A stretch of DNA of 50,973 nucleotides from Clostridiales bacterium. Lineage in GTDB: Bacteria > Bacillota > Clostridia > Oscillospirales > Acutalibacteraceae. The position numbers and the translations under genes were made by a program. This document shows positions 8,550 through 17,442 of this stretch, one piece after another. The DNA is taken from contig JAILOG010000015.1 of NCBI GenBank assembly GCA_024690965.1, positions 1 to 50,973 on the forward strand, given 5' to 3'. Under the pieces are notes generated by a model that was given only the letters and a program-made list of their open reading frames with translations, had not been told where the DNA came from and ran no database searches. Within the stretch, counting starts at the first letter, position 1. Each line of letters opens with the position of its first letter.

Positions 8550-8550
8550 A

Positions 8551-8578
8551 TCACTGTATTAACTAAGTAATACAGTGA
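8551..8578 (+). promoter_or_regulatory. Operator: perfect 11-bp inverted repeat
   Basis: TCACTGTATTA (8551-8561) and TAATACAGTGA (8568-8578), separated by 6 bp, lie between the -10 box and the gntR start. The position fits autorepression by the YtrA-type GntR protein encoded just downstream. Confidence 0.75.
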
Positions 8579-8587
8579 GGCGAAATT

Positions 8588-8947
8588 ATGGAGTTTACTT
8601 TTGATAATAATGTTCCGATATATATTCAGTTGTTAGAGTATATGAAAATATATCTTATTTCAGGTGTATTCAAATGCGGAGAAAAGCTTCCTTCGGTTAG
8701 AGAATTTGCAGGCACTTTTAAAGTTAATCCAAATACAATGCAAAAAGCTCTTGCCGAGCTTGAAAGTATGAATTTGATATATACTGAAAGAACTAACGGA
8801 AAATATGTTACTTCCGATGCCGTATTAATAGAAAAACTAAAAGACGAATACGCGATGGCCCTTGCTAAAAGTTATTTTCAAGGAATGAAAAGAATAGGGC
8901 TCGGAAAAGCCGATTCGATAAAGTATTTAGAAAGGATCGAAGATTGA
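8588..8947 (+). CDS. GntR-family transcriptional regulator, YtrA subfamily
   Basis: A 119-residue repressor. The N-terminal winged helix (about 10-75) shows the GntR pattern PIYIQLLEYMK, GEKLPSVREFA and NPNTMQKALAELE; the short C-terminal helical tail identifies the YtrA subfamily, whose members regulate adjacent ABC transporters. It is the first gene of a three-gene operon, 1 bp before the ATPase gene, and sits behind a perfect palindrome that is its probable operator. The inducer is unknown; in related loci cell-envelope antibiotics relieve repression. Confidence 0.93.
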   Translation: MEFTFDNNVPIYIQLLEYMKIYLISGVFKCGEKLPSVREFAGTFKVNPNTMQKALAELESMNLIYTERTNGKYVTSDAVLIEKLKDEYAMALAKSYFQGMKRIGLGKADSIKYLERIED

Positions 8948-8948
8948 T

Positions 8949-9644
8949 ATGGAGCTTTTAAAAGTAAAAAATTTAACCAAATCTTTCGATAATAAATTAA
9001 TACTTGAAGATATTAACCTGAGTATTTCAAGTGGAAAGATTATCGGTTTGTTAGGCAAAAACGGAGCAGGTAAAACTACTTTAATTAAGCTGATAAATGA
9101 TTTACTTACTCCGGATACCGGAGAAATATTAATTAACGGAAATAAAATCGGAGTGGAAACAAAAAAAGTAATATCTTATTTACCGGAAAGAACATACTTG
9201 AATAAGCAGATGAAAGTATCCGAAGTAATTAATTATTTCGAGGATTTTTATGATAATTTTGATCCCGGCAAAGCGAAAAGGTTACTAAAGGATTTAGATT
9301 TGAATATTAATCAAAAATTATCAAAAATGAGTAAAGGCATGCAGGAAAAGGTTCAATTAGTTCTTGTCATGTCAAGAAATGCCGACCTGTATATTTTGGA
9401 TGAACCTTTAGGGGGTGTTGATCCTGCTACAAGAGACTATATTTTAGATACAATACTTTCCAATTTTAATGAAAATGCCGGTGTGATTATCTCAACTCAT
9501 CTGATATCAGATATTGAGAGGATTCTTGATGAAGTAATATTTATTGATAAAGGCAAAATAGCATTGCAAAGTGACGCCGATAAGCTCAGAAATAAAGAAA
9601 AAGCATCAATAGACGAAATTTTCAGGAGGATGTTTAAATGCTGA
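8949..9644 (+). CDS. ABC transporter ATP-binding protein
   Basis: A 231-residue nucleotide-binding subunit: Walker A GKNGAGKTT (36-44), a divergent signature SKMSKGMQEK (MSKGM instead of LSGGQ), Walker B LYILDEP (147-153) and switch His184. These features and the GntR neighbour fit the YtrB/ABC-2-like exporters. It overlaps the permease gene by 7 bp, which indicates translational coupling. It probably drives export, or detoxification of envelope-active compounds. Confidence 0.94.
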   Translation: MELLKVKNLTKSFDNKLILEDINLSISSGKIIGLLGKNGAGKTTLIKLINDLLTPDTGEILINGNKIGVETKKVISYLPERTYLNKQMKVSEVINYFEDFYDNFDPGKAKRLLKDLDLNINQKLSKMSKGMQEKVQLVLVMSRNADLYILDEPLGGVDPATRDYILDTILSNFNENAGVIISTHLISDIERILDEVIFIDKGKIALQSDADKLRNKEKASIDEIFRRMFKC

Positions 9645-10429
9645 TTAAGCTGTTAAAATATGACTTAAAATATATGATAAAAAATATGAGTATATTTTAT
9701 ATATTGGGGCTGTTCTTCTCTGTAACTTCAAGGATATTATTCTCAATAGACCAATCAGCCATCGTAAACATATTAGGACACATCAGTGTAGGGTGTATGT
9801 TTTCAATGATAGCCAATATATTAATAAATACCATAATGAGAAGTTGGGTAAGATTCAGAAATTCTGTTTATAAAGACGAGGCTTACTTAACACACACATT
9901 ACCTGTCACTAAAAATGATATTTATAAATCCAAATTTTTCCAAGCTTTAATCTTTTTTATCATCAGTTTTATTGTAATAGTTTCATGCTTATTTATAACA
10001 TACTATACAGAAGACAGATGGATATTATTGGTAGATTATATCAATACCGTAACAACAGGTTTAAATTTTAATACATCATTATTTATTATAAGTATGCTGT
10101 TTATTGTTTTTTTGGAGGTTTTTAATGCTATCCAAAGCGGATTTTTAGGGATAATATTAGGTCACAGAAGAAACAACAATAAGGTTGGGTTTTCTGTATT
10201 GTTTGGCTTTGGGGCGTATCTGCTGTCTCAAAGTATAGTAGTGTTATTGGTGTTTATAGCAGGTTTGTTTGACAGCAGCGTTATGGATTTGTTTAATAAC
10301 AATGCATTATTTAATGCCAATGCTTATAAAACGCTTATTATTCTGGCTATAGGACTGTATATGTTAATGATAGGACTAATGAGTATAATATGCAGAATAA
10401 TATTTAATAAAGGCGTTAACATAGAATAA
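9638..10429 (+). CDS. ABC-2-type permease
   Basis: A 263-residue integral membrane protein with about six hydrophobic segments (near 16-33, 45-65, 108-128, 150-165, 185-215, 232-255) and the cytoplasmic motif YKDEAYLTHTLPVTKNDIYKSK between the second and third, seen in ABC-2 permeases of GntR-linked transporters. It pairs with the preceding ATPase. No clear T-rich terminator follows directly. Confidence 0.85.
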   Translation: MLIKLLKYDLKYMIKNMSIFYILGLFFSVTSRILFSIDQSAIVNILGHISVGCMFSMIANILINTIMRSWVRFRNSVYKDEAYLTHTLPVTKNDIYKSKFFQALIFFIISFIVIVSCLFITYYTEDRWILLVDYINTVTTGLNFNTSLFIISMLFIVFLEVFNAIQSGFLGIILGHRRNNNKVGFSVLFGFGAYLLSQSIVVLLVFIAGLFDSSVMDLFNNNALFNANAYKTLIILAIGLYMLMIGLMSIICRIIFNKGVNIE

Positions 10430-10533
10430 CCTATAAAAGGCTCTTGTATCGTATCTGTTTTTAAACTATTCAAATTTCTCTTTACCTAACAACCTGAGTT
10501 TTGCAGTATTTATAATTCTTTTTGCATTTTGAT

Positions 10534-10568
10534 AATACCCGTCCCCTGAAAATATGGGGGCGGGTATT
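10534..10568. terminator. Strong hairpin between the ABC operon and ssrA
   Basis: A 13-bp stem from AATACCCGTCCCC (10534-10546) and GGGGGCGGGTATT (10556-10568) with one G-T pair. Neither side has a long T run. It probably ends the ABC operon. Confidence 0.45.
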
Positions 10569-10610
10569 TGTTAGATTATCAAATGGAATTACAAAAGCAT
10601 CATCGCGGGC

Positions 10611-10645
10611 AAAAAAATATCGCGCTCAGAATTATTCTGAACGCG
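10611..10645 (-). terminator. ssrA terminator
   Basis: Palindrome CGCGTTCAGAA/TTCTGAGCGCG read on the minus strand, then ATATTTTTTT. The same 29-bp block occurs in the opposite orientation at 40173-40201. Confidence 0.8.
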
Positions 10646-10668
10646 AATTGAGTGCGGCATATCGCCGG

Positions 10669-11017
10669 TGGTGGAAGCGAGGAGAATCGAACTCCTGTCC
10701 GAAAATCACTTGCCAAAGCTTTCTCCGGGCGCAGCTATCGTTTTATATTCCCTTTGAAAACGCCCGACAGCCGGCTTTTTTCATCGGTAACCCTTAAATC
10801 GTGACGCGGTACAAGGTGCTTCCGCGTTCATGTTCACTGCAAAATGACGCTCCTTATGAAACCGCAGTCCTTTTCATAGGAACGGTGCCGCTAATTAAGC
10901 AGCACGAAGTTGTAAATTATTGTCGTTTAATTTTGAAAAACTCGAGCTTTTAAAGTGGTGCCCGACCACTGCCCGCTTGCTCAGGTTCACAACTCCCGTC
11001 GAAACCTTTACGCTCCC
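10669..11017 (-). ncRNA. ssrA: tmRNA
   Basis: A 349-nt RNA on the minus strand that rescues stalled ribosomes. The 5' end GGGAGCGTAAAGGTTTCGACGG is the family signature; GGGAGCG pairs with CGCTTCC at the 3' end, which encodes CCA and has a TTCGAxTCC T-arm. The tag reading frame ends in NDNNLQLRAA followed by TAA, fitting tmRNA tags that end in Ala-Ala. Pseudoknot-rich sequence follows the tag. The resume codon was not fixed. Confidence 0.96.
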
Positions 11018-11030
11018 GTTTATATCAGTA

Positions 11031-11059
11031 ATTTTGACACATAATCAGGACAAAGTCAA
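11031..11059 (-). promoter_or_regulatory. ssrA promoter
   Basis: Minus-strand -35 TTGACT (11059-11054), 17-bp spacer, -10 CAAAAT (11036-11031), 13 nt before the tmRNA 5' end. Confidence 0.5.
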
Positions 11060-11105
11060 TACTTATTGTGTCGAAAAAATATTACGGTAACAAAAAGCAT
11101 CGCCT

Positions 11106-12038
11106 TTACTTAATTTCGTCTTTGTTTGAATCAAGAATTTCCTTTAACTTGCCCCATTTTATCATCTTCCCGTTGTAGAAAATATAATCGTCATCTTTGT
11201 GGTTTTCTCCGTATTGAGCGTTAATCTCGGCTGCTTCGATGTCTGTTATTTTGGCTTCGACAGATTTTCCCGATTCTGTCTGTGAAGAATCTGACATAAC
11301 GCTTACCATACTTTTATATAAAAGATTGAAATAAACCAGAGCCGAAAAAGAAGGTATAAACAGCATCATAAGAATCGAAAAAAATATTATTCTTACAATG
11401 TTGTCCCCAAACATAAAAACCAATCCGGCAGAAAGAGAAAATATGATTATTAATCCGCAAAGGGCAAGCAAATTATTCTTCATTTCGCCGAATATGGCAA
11501 GAACCGCGTTTTTAAAAATTTGCGAGGCTCTAAGCTCAAACGAAACTGTAATAACGCTTACACTCATAAAGAAAAACAAAACGGCAACCGCTATTATAAT
11601 GTTTATTACCACAAGTGAGATATACAGGACACCGCCGTATGTATGAGCTAAATATCCATACAGGCTCAGTGCAGAGTAAATTAGTATAAAAGCCGCGTAT
11701 AGCAACATCCCGTTTAAAAACGACTGCAAAAAGTTATCTTTTAAACCGTAAATGTAATTTTTTAAAAGAGAGATTTTTTTACCGTTGATGATTCTTACTA
11801 TCGTGTGACACAATGCGCTGTAAAACGGTGAAATAAACACCAGAGAAATGGCGGTTAAATATATATTGATTCCCGAGGTAAGCAATACAGATACTAAAAT
11901 AAACAGCGATATAATTGCCGCGCAGGGAATAAAAAATATAATATTTAACCCTGTAAGAAACTTAAAATTGCCGAATAAAAGTGAAAAATAATTTTTTAAA
12001 TTAATGTTTTTGTTTTCGTCCTTTGTGTTATTTGTCAT
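11106..12038 (-). CDS. Multi-pass membrane protein (DUF624/YesL-like)
   Basis: A 310-residue protein with about six hydrophobic helices between residues 25 and 250, starting with the NYFSLLFGNFKFLTGLNIIFFIP segment that resembles the DUF624/YesL start. A hydrophilic cytoplasmic tail (about 255-310) ends in DYIFYNGKMIKWGKLKEILD. It lies 12 bp after the SpoIIM-like gene in a two-gene operon on the minus strand. Function unknown; the operon partner suggests a sporulation or envelope role, which is inference. Confidence 0.65.
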   Translation of the reverse strand: MTNNTKDENKNINLKNYFSLLFGNFKFLTGLNIIFFIPCAAIISLFILVSVLLTSGINIYLTAISLVFISPFYSALCHTIVRIINGKKISLLKNYIYGLKDNFLQSFLNGMLLYAAFILIYSALSLYGYLAHTYGGVLYISLVVINIIIAVAVLFFFMSVSVITVSFELRASQIFKNAVLAIFGEMKNNLLALCGLIIIFSLSAGLVFMFGDNIVRIIFFSILMMLFIPSFSALVYFNLLYKSMVSVMSDSSQTESGKSVEAKITDIEAAEINAQYGENHKDDDYIFYNGKMIKWGKLKEILDSNKDEIK

Positions 12039-12050
12039 TTGTTTTGTCTC

Positions 12051-12734
12051 CTAAAAGTGAAACATATTGCCGAACATTAACGTAAGCCCCATATCCGCAG
12101 CCGCCGCAACAAGTGTAATCGCAAGAGCTGTAAAGAGGTTTTTTGAATACTTTTTGAAACCGGCTTGATTTAAAGGATTGCTGCCTTTTTCCGGGTAAAG
12201 GGTGGATTTTAATAATTGCAAAGAAAATCTGAACGCGCCGCTTTGTAAAAATATAAGAGCCGCCGCCGATAAAAACGCACCCGGCAACATTACACCTATA
12301 TAATATATTGCTCCGTTAAAAGCGTAATTTATAAATAAGTACGAAGCGGTCAAACCTATACCGAAGCCCTTGAAAAATGAAACAATCGGGAGCAGTGCGA
12401 ATCCCCACATTGAGCAGCCCAAAAAGTACGAAGATAACAAAAACACGCAGCATCCTGTATAACTGGATAATAATGTTTGCAGCGGACTTTGCGAAAGTCT
12501 TTGCTTTATATTGCTTGAAAACAAAAAATCCAGGTCTTTGTACAAACTGCTGTTGTAAACCGTGCAATAATATGCTCCGAAAACGATTCCCGAAACAAGG
12601 AGCAAAAAAAACAGCGTATTTAGCTTGCCTATGGGTTTTGCCTTCGGCTTTTCAAAATAAACCGTATTCTCAGGCAAAAGTATATTCGTTTTGTTATTGT
12701 TTTTTATGATCTCATTATTTACAAATTCCGACAT
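12051..12734 (-). CDS. spoIIM: SpoIIM-like sporulation membrane protein
   Basis: A 227-residue membrane protein with about five hydrophobic segments. The central part FALLPIVSFFKGFGIGLTASYL resembles the conserved Stage II sporulation protein M region (PFxxFxKGxxxG). In endospore formers SpoIIM works with SpoIID and SpoIIP in septal peptidoglycan remodelling and engulfment. The 40-residue polar N-terminus is longer than usual. It could also be a non-sporulation DUF95 relative. Confidence 0.6.
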   Translation of the reverse strand: MSEFVNNEIIKNNNKTNILLPENTVYFEKPKAKPIGKLNTLFFLLLVSGIVFGAYYCTVYNSSLYKDLDFLFSSNIKQRLSQSPLQTLLSSYTGCCVFLLSSYFLGCSMWGFALLPIVSFFKGFGIGLTASYLFINYAFNGAIYYIGVMLPGAFLSAAALIFLQSGAFRFSLQLLKSTLYPEKGSNPLNQAGFKKYSKNLFTALAITLVAAAADMGLTLMFGNMFHF

Positions 12735-12817
12735 TTATCCCAACTCCTAAATTTTATTCTCATAAATAAAATTTATACGGGTTCGGACTCATTTATTACT
12801 ATTTTTGCGTCGGCGAT

Positions 12818-12846
12818 ATTATAACACAAAATAAATGTTATTGTCT
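12818..12846 (-). promoter_or_regulatory. Promoter of the SpoIIM-like operon
   Basis: Minus-strand -10 TATAAT (12823-12818) with a -35-like TAGACA 18 bp upstream. Confidence 0.45.
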
Positions 12847-12915
12847 ACACTTGATTTTTTAAAATTGTACCTGTCTTTAGTTTTTTGCATTATTTGCTTT
12901 TTGATTAAAAATAAG

Positions 12916-12945
12916 TTGACAATCTTTTTTATGGTATAGTATAAT
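12916..12945 (+). promoter_or_regulatory. Promoter of the PHP phosphoesterase gene
   Basis: -35 TTGACA (12916-12921), 18-bp spacer, -10 TATAAT (12940-12945), 55 bp before the ATG. It is divergent from the SpoIIM-like operon promoter. Confidence 0.75.
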
Positions 12946-13000
12946 AATAACAAGGAATTTTGTGAAATTTTTATATTTCGTATAAAAAGGGAGTTAGATT

Positions 13001-13849
13001 ATGTCTGCAGATTTACACTGCCATACTGTTATTTCCGACGGCACGGCAACTTTAGAGGAAATAATTTTACTTGCAAAGGATAGAGGGCTTTCTTCAATAG
13101 CCATAACAGATCACGATACATTCGCAGGTGTAACAAGAGCCAAAATATTCGGCAAAAAAAACGGAATAGAAGTTGTAGAAGGTGTGGAGATTTCCGCATA
13201 TGATTATAAAAGGAAAAGAAAAGCACATATATTGGCTTATATTTGCGAATATCCCGACAGAATAATGGGTATGCTTAAGAAAATAGGCGACAGCCGCAAG
13301 AGAGCGATGGCAATATCGTATCAGAAGGTCAACAGAATGTATCCAATACCTCTTGATATGATTGTAAGAAGAGCAACCGGAAGCTCTAATATATTTAAAC
13401 AGCACATTATGAGAGCGCTCGTAGACGCAGGATATGCTTCCGAGATATACGGAGACATTTATACCAAGCTTTTTCATCCCCGTATGGGTCTTGCAAAGAC
13501 GGCAATAGAATATCCGGATGTTTTTGAGGTATTAAACAGCGTTCACGACGCGGGCGGCGTCGCGGTGCTCGCGCACCCCGGTGTTTACGACAGCTATGAG
13601 CTTTTGGAAGAGCTTGCGGAATGCGGCTTGGACGGTGTTGAACGCTACTATCCCGAAAGCAAACCCGAAATGGAAGAATATGTTGACGGCATAATTAAAA
13701 AATACGGTCTTATTGCAACAGGCGGCACCGATTTTCACGGAGGATACAGCAAAGAAAAACGGGTGATCGGAACAGTGACCGTGGACGACAGCGTTGTGGA
13801 GCAATTAAGAGAATGTAAGATGAAATACTTATCAGAAAGCGCAAGTTAA
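13001..13849 (+). CDS. PHP-domain phosphoesterase (RNase AM / nucleoside bisphosphate phosphatase type)
   Basis: A 282-residue metal-dependent phosphoesterase. PHP motifs are visible in order: DLHCHTVISDGT (4-15), ITDHDTF (about 39-45), VEGVEISAY, AHPGVY (about 192-197) and GTDFHGG (about 244-250), giving the usual His/Asp trinuclear metal site. Members of this group hydrolyse 3',5'-bisphosphate nucleotides or trim 5' ends of RNA. AAGGGAG precedes the ATG. It is a single gene with its own promoter and terminator. Confidence 0.9.
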   Translation: MSADLHCHTVISDGTATLEEIILLAKDRGLSSIAITDHDTFAGVTRAKIFGKKNGIEVVEGVEISAYDYKRKRKAHILAYICEYPDRIMGMLKKIGDSRKRAMAISYQKVNRMYPIPLDMIVRRATGSSNIFKQHIMRALVDAGYASEIYGDIYTKLFHPRMGLAKTAIEYPDVFEVLNSVHDAGGVAVLAHPGVYDSYELLEELAECGLDGVERYYPESKPEMEEYVDGIIKKYGLIATGGTDFHGGYSKEKRVIGTVTVDDSVVEQLRECKMKYLSESAS

Positions 13850-13857
13850 TTAATTTT

Positions 13858-13898
13858 ATACCGATAAAATTTGATTTATATTTTGTCGGTATTTTTTT
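13858..13898 (+). terminator. PHP gene terminator
   Basis: Stem ATACCGATAAAAT / ATTTTGTCGGTAT, with one unpaired region, followed by TTTTTT. Confidence 0.7.
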
Positions 13899-13930
13899 AT
13901 CGAAACACATTTGTATTAGGGTGATATATT

Positions 13931-16909
13931 TTGATAGAAATCGGTAAAACGGAAGCACTTGTTCCCAAGGATGCCGACTGGAAATTTGTTGATAATTATT
14001 CTTATAAGGGCAACGATTTGGGAGCCGATTATACAAGAGAAAGAACTGTTTTTAAGGTTTGGTCGCCTACGGCTTCCCAAATAAGAGTTTGTCTTTTTAC
14101 AAAAGGGAGCGACAGCGAACCCGGCGCGGAATTTATAAGAAGCGTTCCGATGGAACGCGATGACCTTACGGCAGTTTGGTCTGCGCAGATAAAAGGTGAC
14201 CTTGACGGCGTATATTATACTTACCGTGTGGTGACGGACGGCATAAACAACGAAACGGTGGATATCTACGCAAAAGCCGCAGGTGTAAACGGCAACCGCG
14301 GAATGATAGTTGATTTGCGCCGCACGGACCCCGAAGGCTGGGAAAACGATAAAAGGATAGTTCAGCCCACACAAACACAGGCTATAATATGGGAAGTTCA
14401 CGTAAAGGACTTTTCAATTCATCCCTCAAGCGGGGTAAGCGAAAAAAACCGCGGCAAATACCTCGCATTCACGGAAGAAGATACAACTTTGAATAACGAT
14501 GGTCTGACACCCACCTGCCTTAATTACTTAAAGAAAATGGGCGTGAATTATGTTCATTTACTGCCTGTTTTTGATTTTGGCTCGGTAGATGAGAAAAAAC
14601 CTATCGAAAGCACTTACAACTGGGGCTATGACCCCAAAAATTACAATGTACCCGAGGGCTCGTATTCATCAAATCCATATGACGGTCATATAAGAATAAG
14701 AGAATTTAAAAAAATGGTTATGGCTCTGCATAATGCCGGGATTGGCGTTGTTATGGATATGGTGTATAACCACACATATGAAACAGAGACATCTTGGTTC
14801 AACAGAACGGTACCGGATTATTATTACAGAAAAAATCCCGACGGTAGCTTTTCAAACGGCTCGGGCTGCGGCAACGACACCGCAAGCGAACATTCTATGT
14901 TTGCTAAATATATGGTTGACTCGGTTATGTATTGGGTGACTGAATACCATTTGGACGGCGTTAGATTCGACCTTATGGGTTTGCACGATGTATCTGTAAT
15001 GAACTCCATAAGAACAGCTCTTGACACATTGCCGAACGGAAAAAGAATACTTATGTACGGAGAGGCGTGGGATATGTTTACTGCCTGCGCCCCGGGTACC
15101 GTTATGGCAAATAAGAATAACATAGGTGCGTTAAGCAACAGAATAGCCGCCTTTAACGACGGTATAAGAGACGCGATAAAAGGCAACACATTTGATAAAT
15201 TCAACAAAGGATTTGCGCAGGGCTGCGGCCATCCCGACGCGGTTAAATCGGGTATTACGGCAAAAAGCGCAGGCTATGGTTGGGGCTGGGCAAAGTCTCC
15301 GTCTCAAACACTGACATATTGCTCATGTCACGATAACTATACGCTTTGGGATAAGCTTATGATATCGTTCAGGGGCGCAAACTGTAATTACGATGAACGT
15401 GACGAAGCTGTTTTGGCTATGAACAAGCTTGCCGCTGCCGTTATCCTCACATCACAGGGAATGGTGCTGTTTCAGGCGGGAGAAGAAATAGCCCGCAGCA
15501 AAAAGGGCGAGCACAACAGTTATAACTTGCCCGTTGAAATAAACGCATTAAATTGGAATAACTTTAAAAAATTCAGAGATCTGCACGATTATTACGCGGG
15601 TCTTATAGAAATAAGAAAGAGCTTCTCACCTTTTACCGACAACACCAGCACTTCCGCAATGGGTATAAGGTTCTTAAACACTTATGACGGACACGTTATG
15701 TGCTATGTTTTGCGAAATCAAATCGATCCCGAGCTTGGGTGGAATATGGTTTGCGTTATTTTTAACAGCGACCCTTACGAAAAGAAATCGGTGTATCTCA
15801 CTCAAGACTGCTTGCCGAATGAATGGATACAAATAGCCGACGAAAACTACGCGGGCGTTACAAAGCTGAGAGAGATAAACTCAGATTATATAGATCTGGA
15901 GCCGTCTTCATGTGCGATACTTGTGGATAAAGAAAGCTTTGAGCGCGCCGATATAAGATCGCGCAGAGGAAGGCTTGTTGTAAAGCACATTGAAAAGCAA
16001 AGCGGAGCAGTACTTGAAATTGAGCAATACAGCGGAGTACTTGGCGATAAATACAGAACGTACGCAAGCAGAACTCTTATGGTGGATTACGATTGCAGAG
16101 CGGTGCTCGGCAAACAAAACGGCGTTTATCAGGAGAACACTACCGAAGTGGTGTATTATTATGCTCCCTGCAACGAGGGCGTCGGTACGATAGTCGTAAA
16201 ATATCTGAATGAGGACGGAACAAAAGAGCTTGCTCCGAAAAGAGTTGTACGGGACAGAAAATCGCGCAGATATGTTGTAAGGACTCTACCGCATATAGAA
16301 GGCTACGAGCTTGATTTTTCAAGATATCCCACAAACAGCTCAGGTGTTATTGAAAATGATGTAACAGAGGTTTATTACTATTTCAAAAGCATTGCTCCAA
16401 GGTGTGTTAAGCTTTATTACAAAGATAAATGTGACAGATCAAATATAAACGCTTACGTATACGGAAACGACGGCGAATACTTATTCAGCGGAGCTTGGCC
16501 CGGATCGCCGATGAAGCCGATAGGCGGAGGATTATGGGAGCTTGATGTTAACATAGGCGACCCGGCGGACAGGTGCGTACCTGAGGCAATATTTAATTTT
16601 GACGGTCAGCAAGAACCGGGAAACGGTCAGGGAGGATATAAAATAAGAGGCTGTCAGGCAATAATCACGAACAAAAAAGTGAAATACACGGGGTTTTATT
16701 CTTATGTTCACATCGTTTATATAACAATGAACGCAGAAATACTCAAGCATGATATATTAAAATCCCAGCCCGACGACGCAGCGATATACACAGCCGAAAG
16801 AAAAGAGTTTGACGGATACTGTTTCTACAAACAGAGTGGCGAATCTGAGGGAACATTTTCCACAACGCCGAAATATGTTTTCTTTACTTACAGAGAAGAC
16901 GATGATTGA
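13931..16909 (+). CDS. pulA: Type I pullulanase (GH13) with MucBP-like and CBM26-like tail
   Basis: A 992-residue GH13 enzyme cleaving alpha-1,6 branches of pullulan, starch or glycogen. N-terminal CBM48-like domain (about 40-115), then a catalytic barrel with YNWGYDP (the type I pullulanase signature), VVMDMVYNHT, GVRFDLMGLHD (nucleophile Asp), GEAWDM (acid Glu) and CSCHDNYTLWDK. After about residue 680 follow two MucBP-like repeats (VVKHIE..., VVKYLNEDG...) and a CBM26-like starch-binding module (WPGSPM, IFNFDGQ). No signal peptide or sortase motif is seen, which is odd for MucBP-bearing proteins. The start is TTG behind AGGGTGAT. Confidence 0.9.
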   Translation: MIEIGKTEALVPKDADWKFVDNYSYKGNDLGADYTRERTVFKVWSPTASQIRVCLFTKGSDSEPGAEFIRSVPMERDDLTAVWSAQIKGDLDGVYYTYRVVTDGINNETVDIYAKAAGVNGNRGMIVDLRRTDPEGWENDKRIVQPTQTQAIIWEVHVKDFSIHPSSGVSEKNRGKYLAFTEEDTTLNNDGLTPTCLNYLKKMGVNYVHLLPVFDFGSVDEKKPIESTYNWGYDPKNYNVPEGSYSSNPYDGHIRIREFKKMVMALHNAGIGVVMDMVYNHTYETETSWFNRTVPDYYYRKNPDGSFSNGSGCGNDTASEHSMFAKYMVDSVMYWVTEYHLDGVRFDLMGLHDVSVMNSIRTALDTLPNGKRILMYGEAWDMFTACAPGTVMANKNNIGALSNRIAAFNDGIRDAIKGNTFDKFNKGFAQGCGHPDAVKSGITAKSAGYGWGWAKSPSQTLTYCSCHDNYTLWDKLMISFRGANCNYDERDEAVLAMNKLAAAVILTSQGMVLFQAGEEIARSKKGEHNSYNLPVEINALNWNNFKKFRDLHDYYAGLIEIRKSFSPFTDNTSTSAMGIRFLNTYDGHVMCYVLRNQIDPELGWNMVCVIFNSDPYEKKSVYLTQDCLPNEWIQIADENYAGVTKLREINSDYIDLEPSSCAILVDKESFERADIRSRRGRLVVKHIEKQSGAVLEIEQYSGVLGDKYRTYASRTLMVDYDCRAVLGKQNGVYQENTTEVVYYYAPCNEGVGTIVVKYLNEDGTKELAPKRVVRDRKSRRYVVRTLPHIEGYELDFSRYPTNSSGVIENDVTEVYYYFKSIAPRCVKLYYKDKCDRSNINAYVYGNDGEYLFSGAWPGSPMKPIGGGLWELDVNIGDPADRCVPEAIFNFDGQQEPGNGQGGYKIRGCQAIITNKKVKYTGFYSYVHIVYITMNAEILKHDILKSQPDDAAIYTAERKEFDGYCFYKQSGESEGTFSTTPKYVFFTYREDDD

Positions 16910-16928
16910 TATACAATATTTAAAATAT

Positions 16929-16960
16929 GAGGATTATTTTGCAGAAGCGGAATAATCCTC
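16929..16960 (+). terminator. Hairpin after pullulanase
   Basis: Perfect 10-bp stem GAGGATTATT (16929-16938) / AATAATCCTC (16951-16960). The T run is weak. Confidence 0.5.
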
Positions 16961-17004
16961 AATAACTCTGAAAAAACTCATATATTTTCGGGAAAGAGGA
17001 AAAT

Positions 17005-17178
17005 ATGAAGGTGCTCAGGAGCCGCACTGTAAAAGACAAGGCTTGGAAATACTACTGTTACCCGAAAATTGAGGGCAATGAAAATTTCGCCAACAGCCAA
17101 AATATGCTAAACAAATTGAAAGCGCGTTGCAACACACTGAAAATCTCCGGTAGCCATACAGGTGAAAAAAAGCTTTAA
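17005..17178 (+). CDS. Possible 57-residue small protein
   Basis: An ATG with AGAGG 6 nt upstream opens a 57-codon frame starting MKVLRSRTVKDKAWKYYCYP and ending GEKKL before TAA. It is basic, with two Cys and no recognisable domain. It lies between pullulanase and the tRNA-Ala promoter. It may be a real small gene or a remnant. Confidence 0.35.
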   Translation: MKVLRSRTVKDKAWKYYCYPKIEGNENFANSQNMLNKLKARCNTLKISGSHTGEKKL

Positions 17179-17263
17179 GTTTTATATAAACTCACCTTGT
17201 TTAATGTAAAATTTGCGTAAATTCCAAATCAACCGGAACAATTGCAAAAATAATAAAAAACTC

Positions 17264-17292
17264 TTGAAATAATAGCGCGCATGTGGTATAAT
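17264..17292 (+). promoter_or_regulatory. tRNA-Ala promoter
   Basis: -35 TTGAAA (17264-17269), 17-bp spacer, -10 TATAAT (17287-17292). It serves both the partial and the complete tRNA-Ala. Confidence 0.7.
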
Positions 17293-17364
17293 CACTTCGC
17301 TTCGGGAGTGTGACAGTAATGATGCTTGCTTATTTGTGTTACACGCCGAATGTGATATATACAA

Positions 17365-17386
17365 GGGCCATTAGCTCAGCTGGGAG
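17365..17386 (+). pseudogene. Partial tRNA-Ala (5' 22 nt)
   Basis: The first 22 nt of the complete tRNA-Ala 78 bp downstream are repeated exactly (acceptor 5' strand and D-arm), then the sequence diverges. It is a truncated tRNA duplicate in front of the real gene. Confidence 0.8.
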
Positions 17387-17442
17387 CCCAACCCGCTGGC
17401 TTACGCACCCCAAAACATTTTACAATTTCATACATTTGACAT

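Noticed and set aside
10522-10797. Open frame on the plus strand with an apparent protein
   Set aside because: It lies antisense to the 3' part of tmRNA and its terminator, with no ribosome site.
16980-17180. Possible cobalamin-type riboswitch because of a GCCGCACTG-like string
   Set aside because: The order and spacing of conserved boxes do not fit, and the region reads better as a small ORF.
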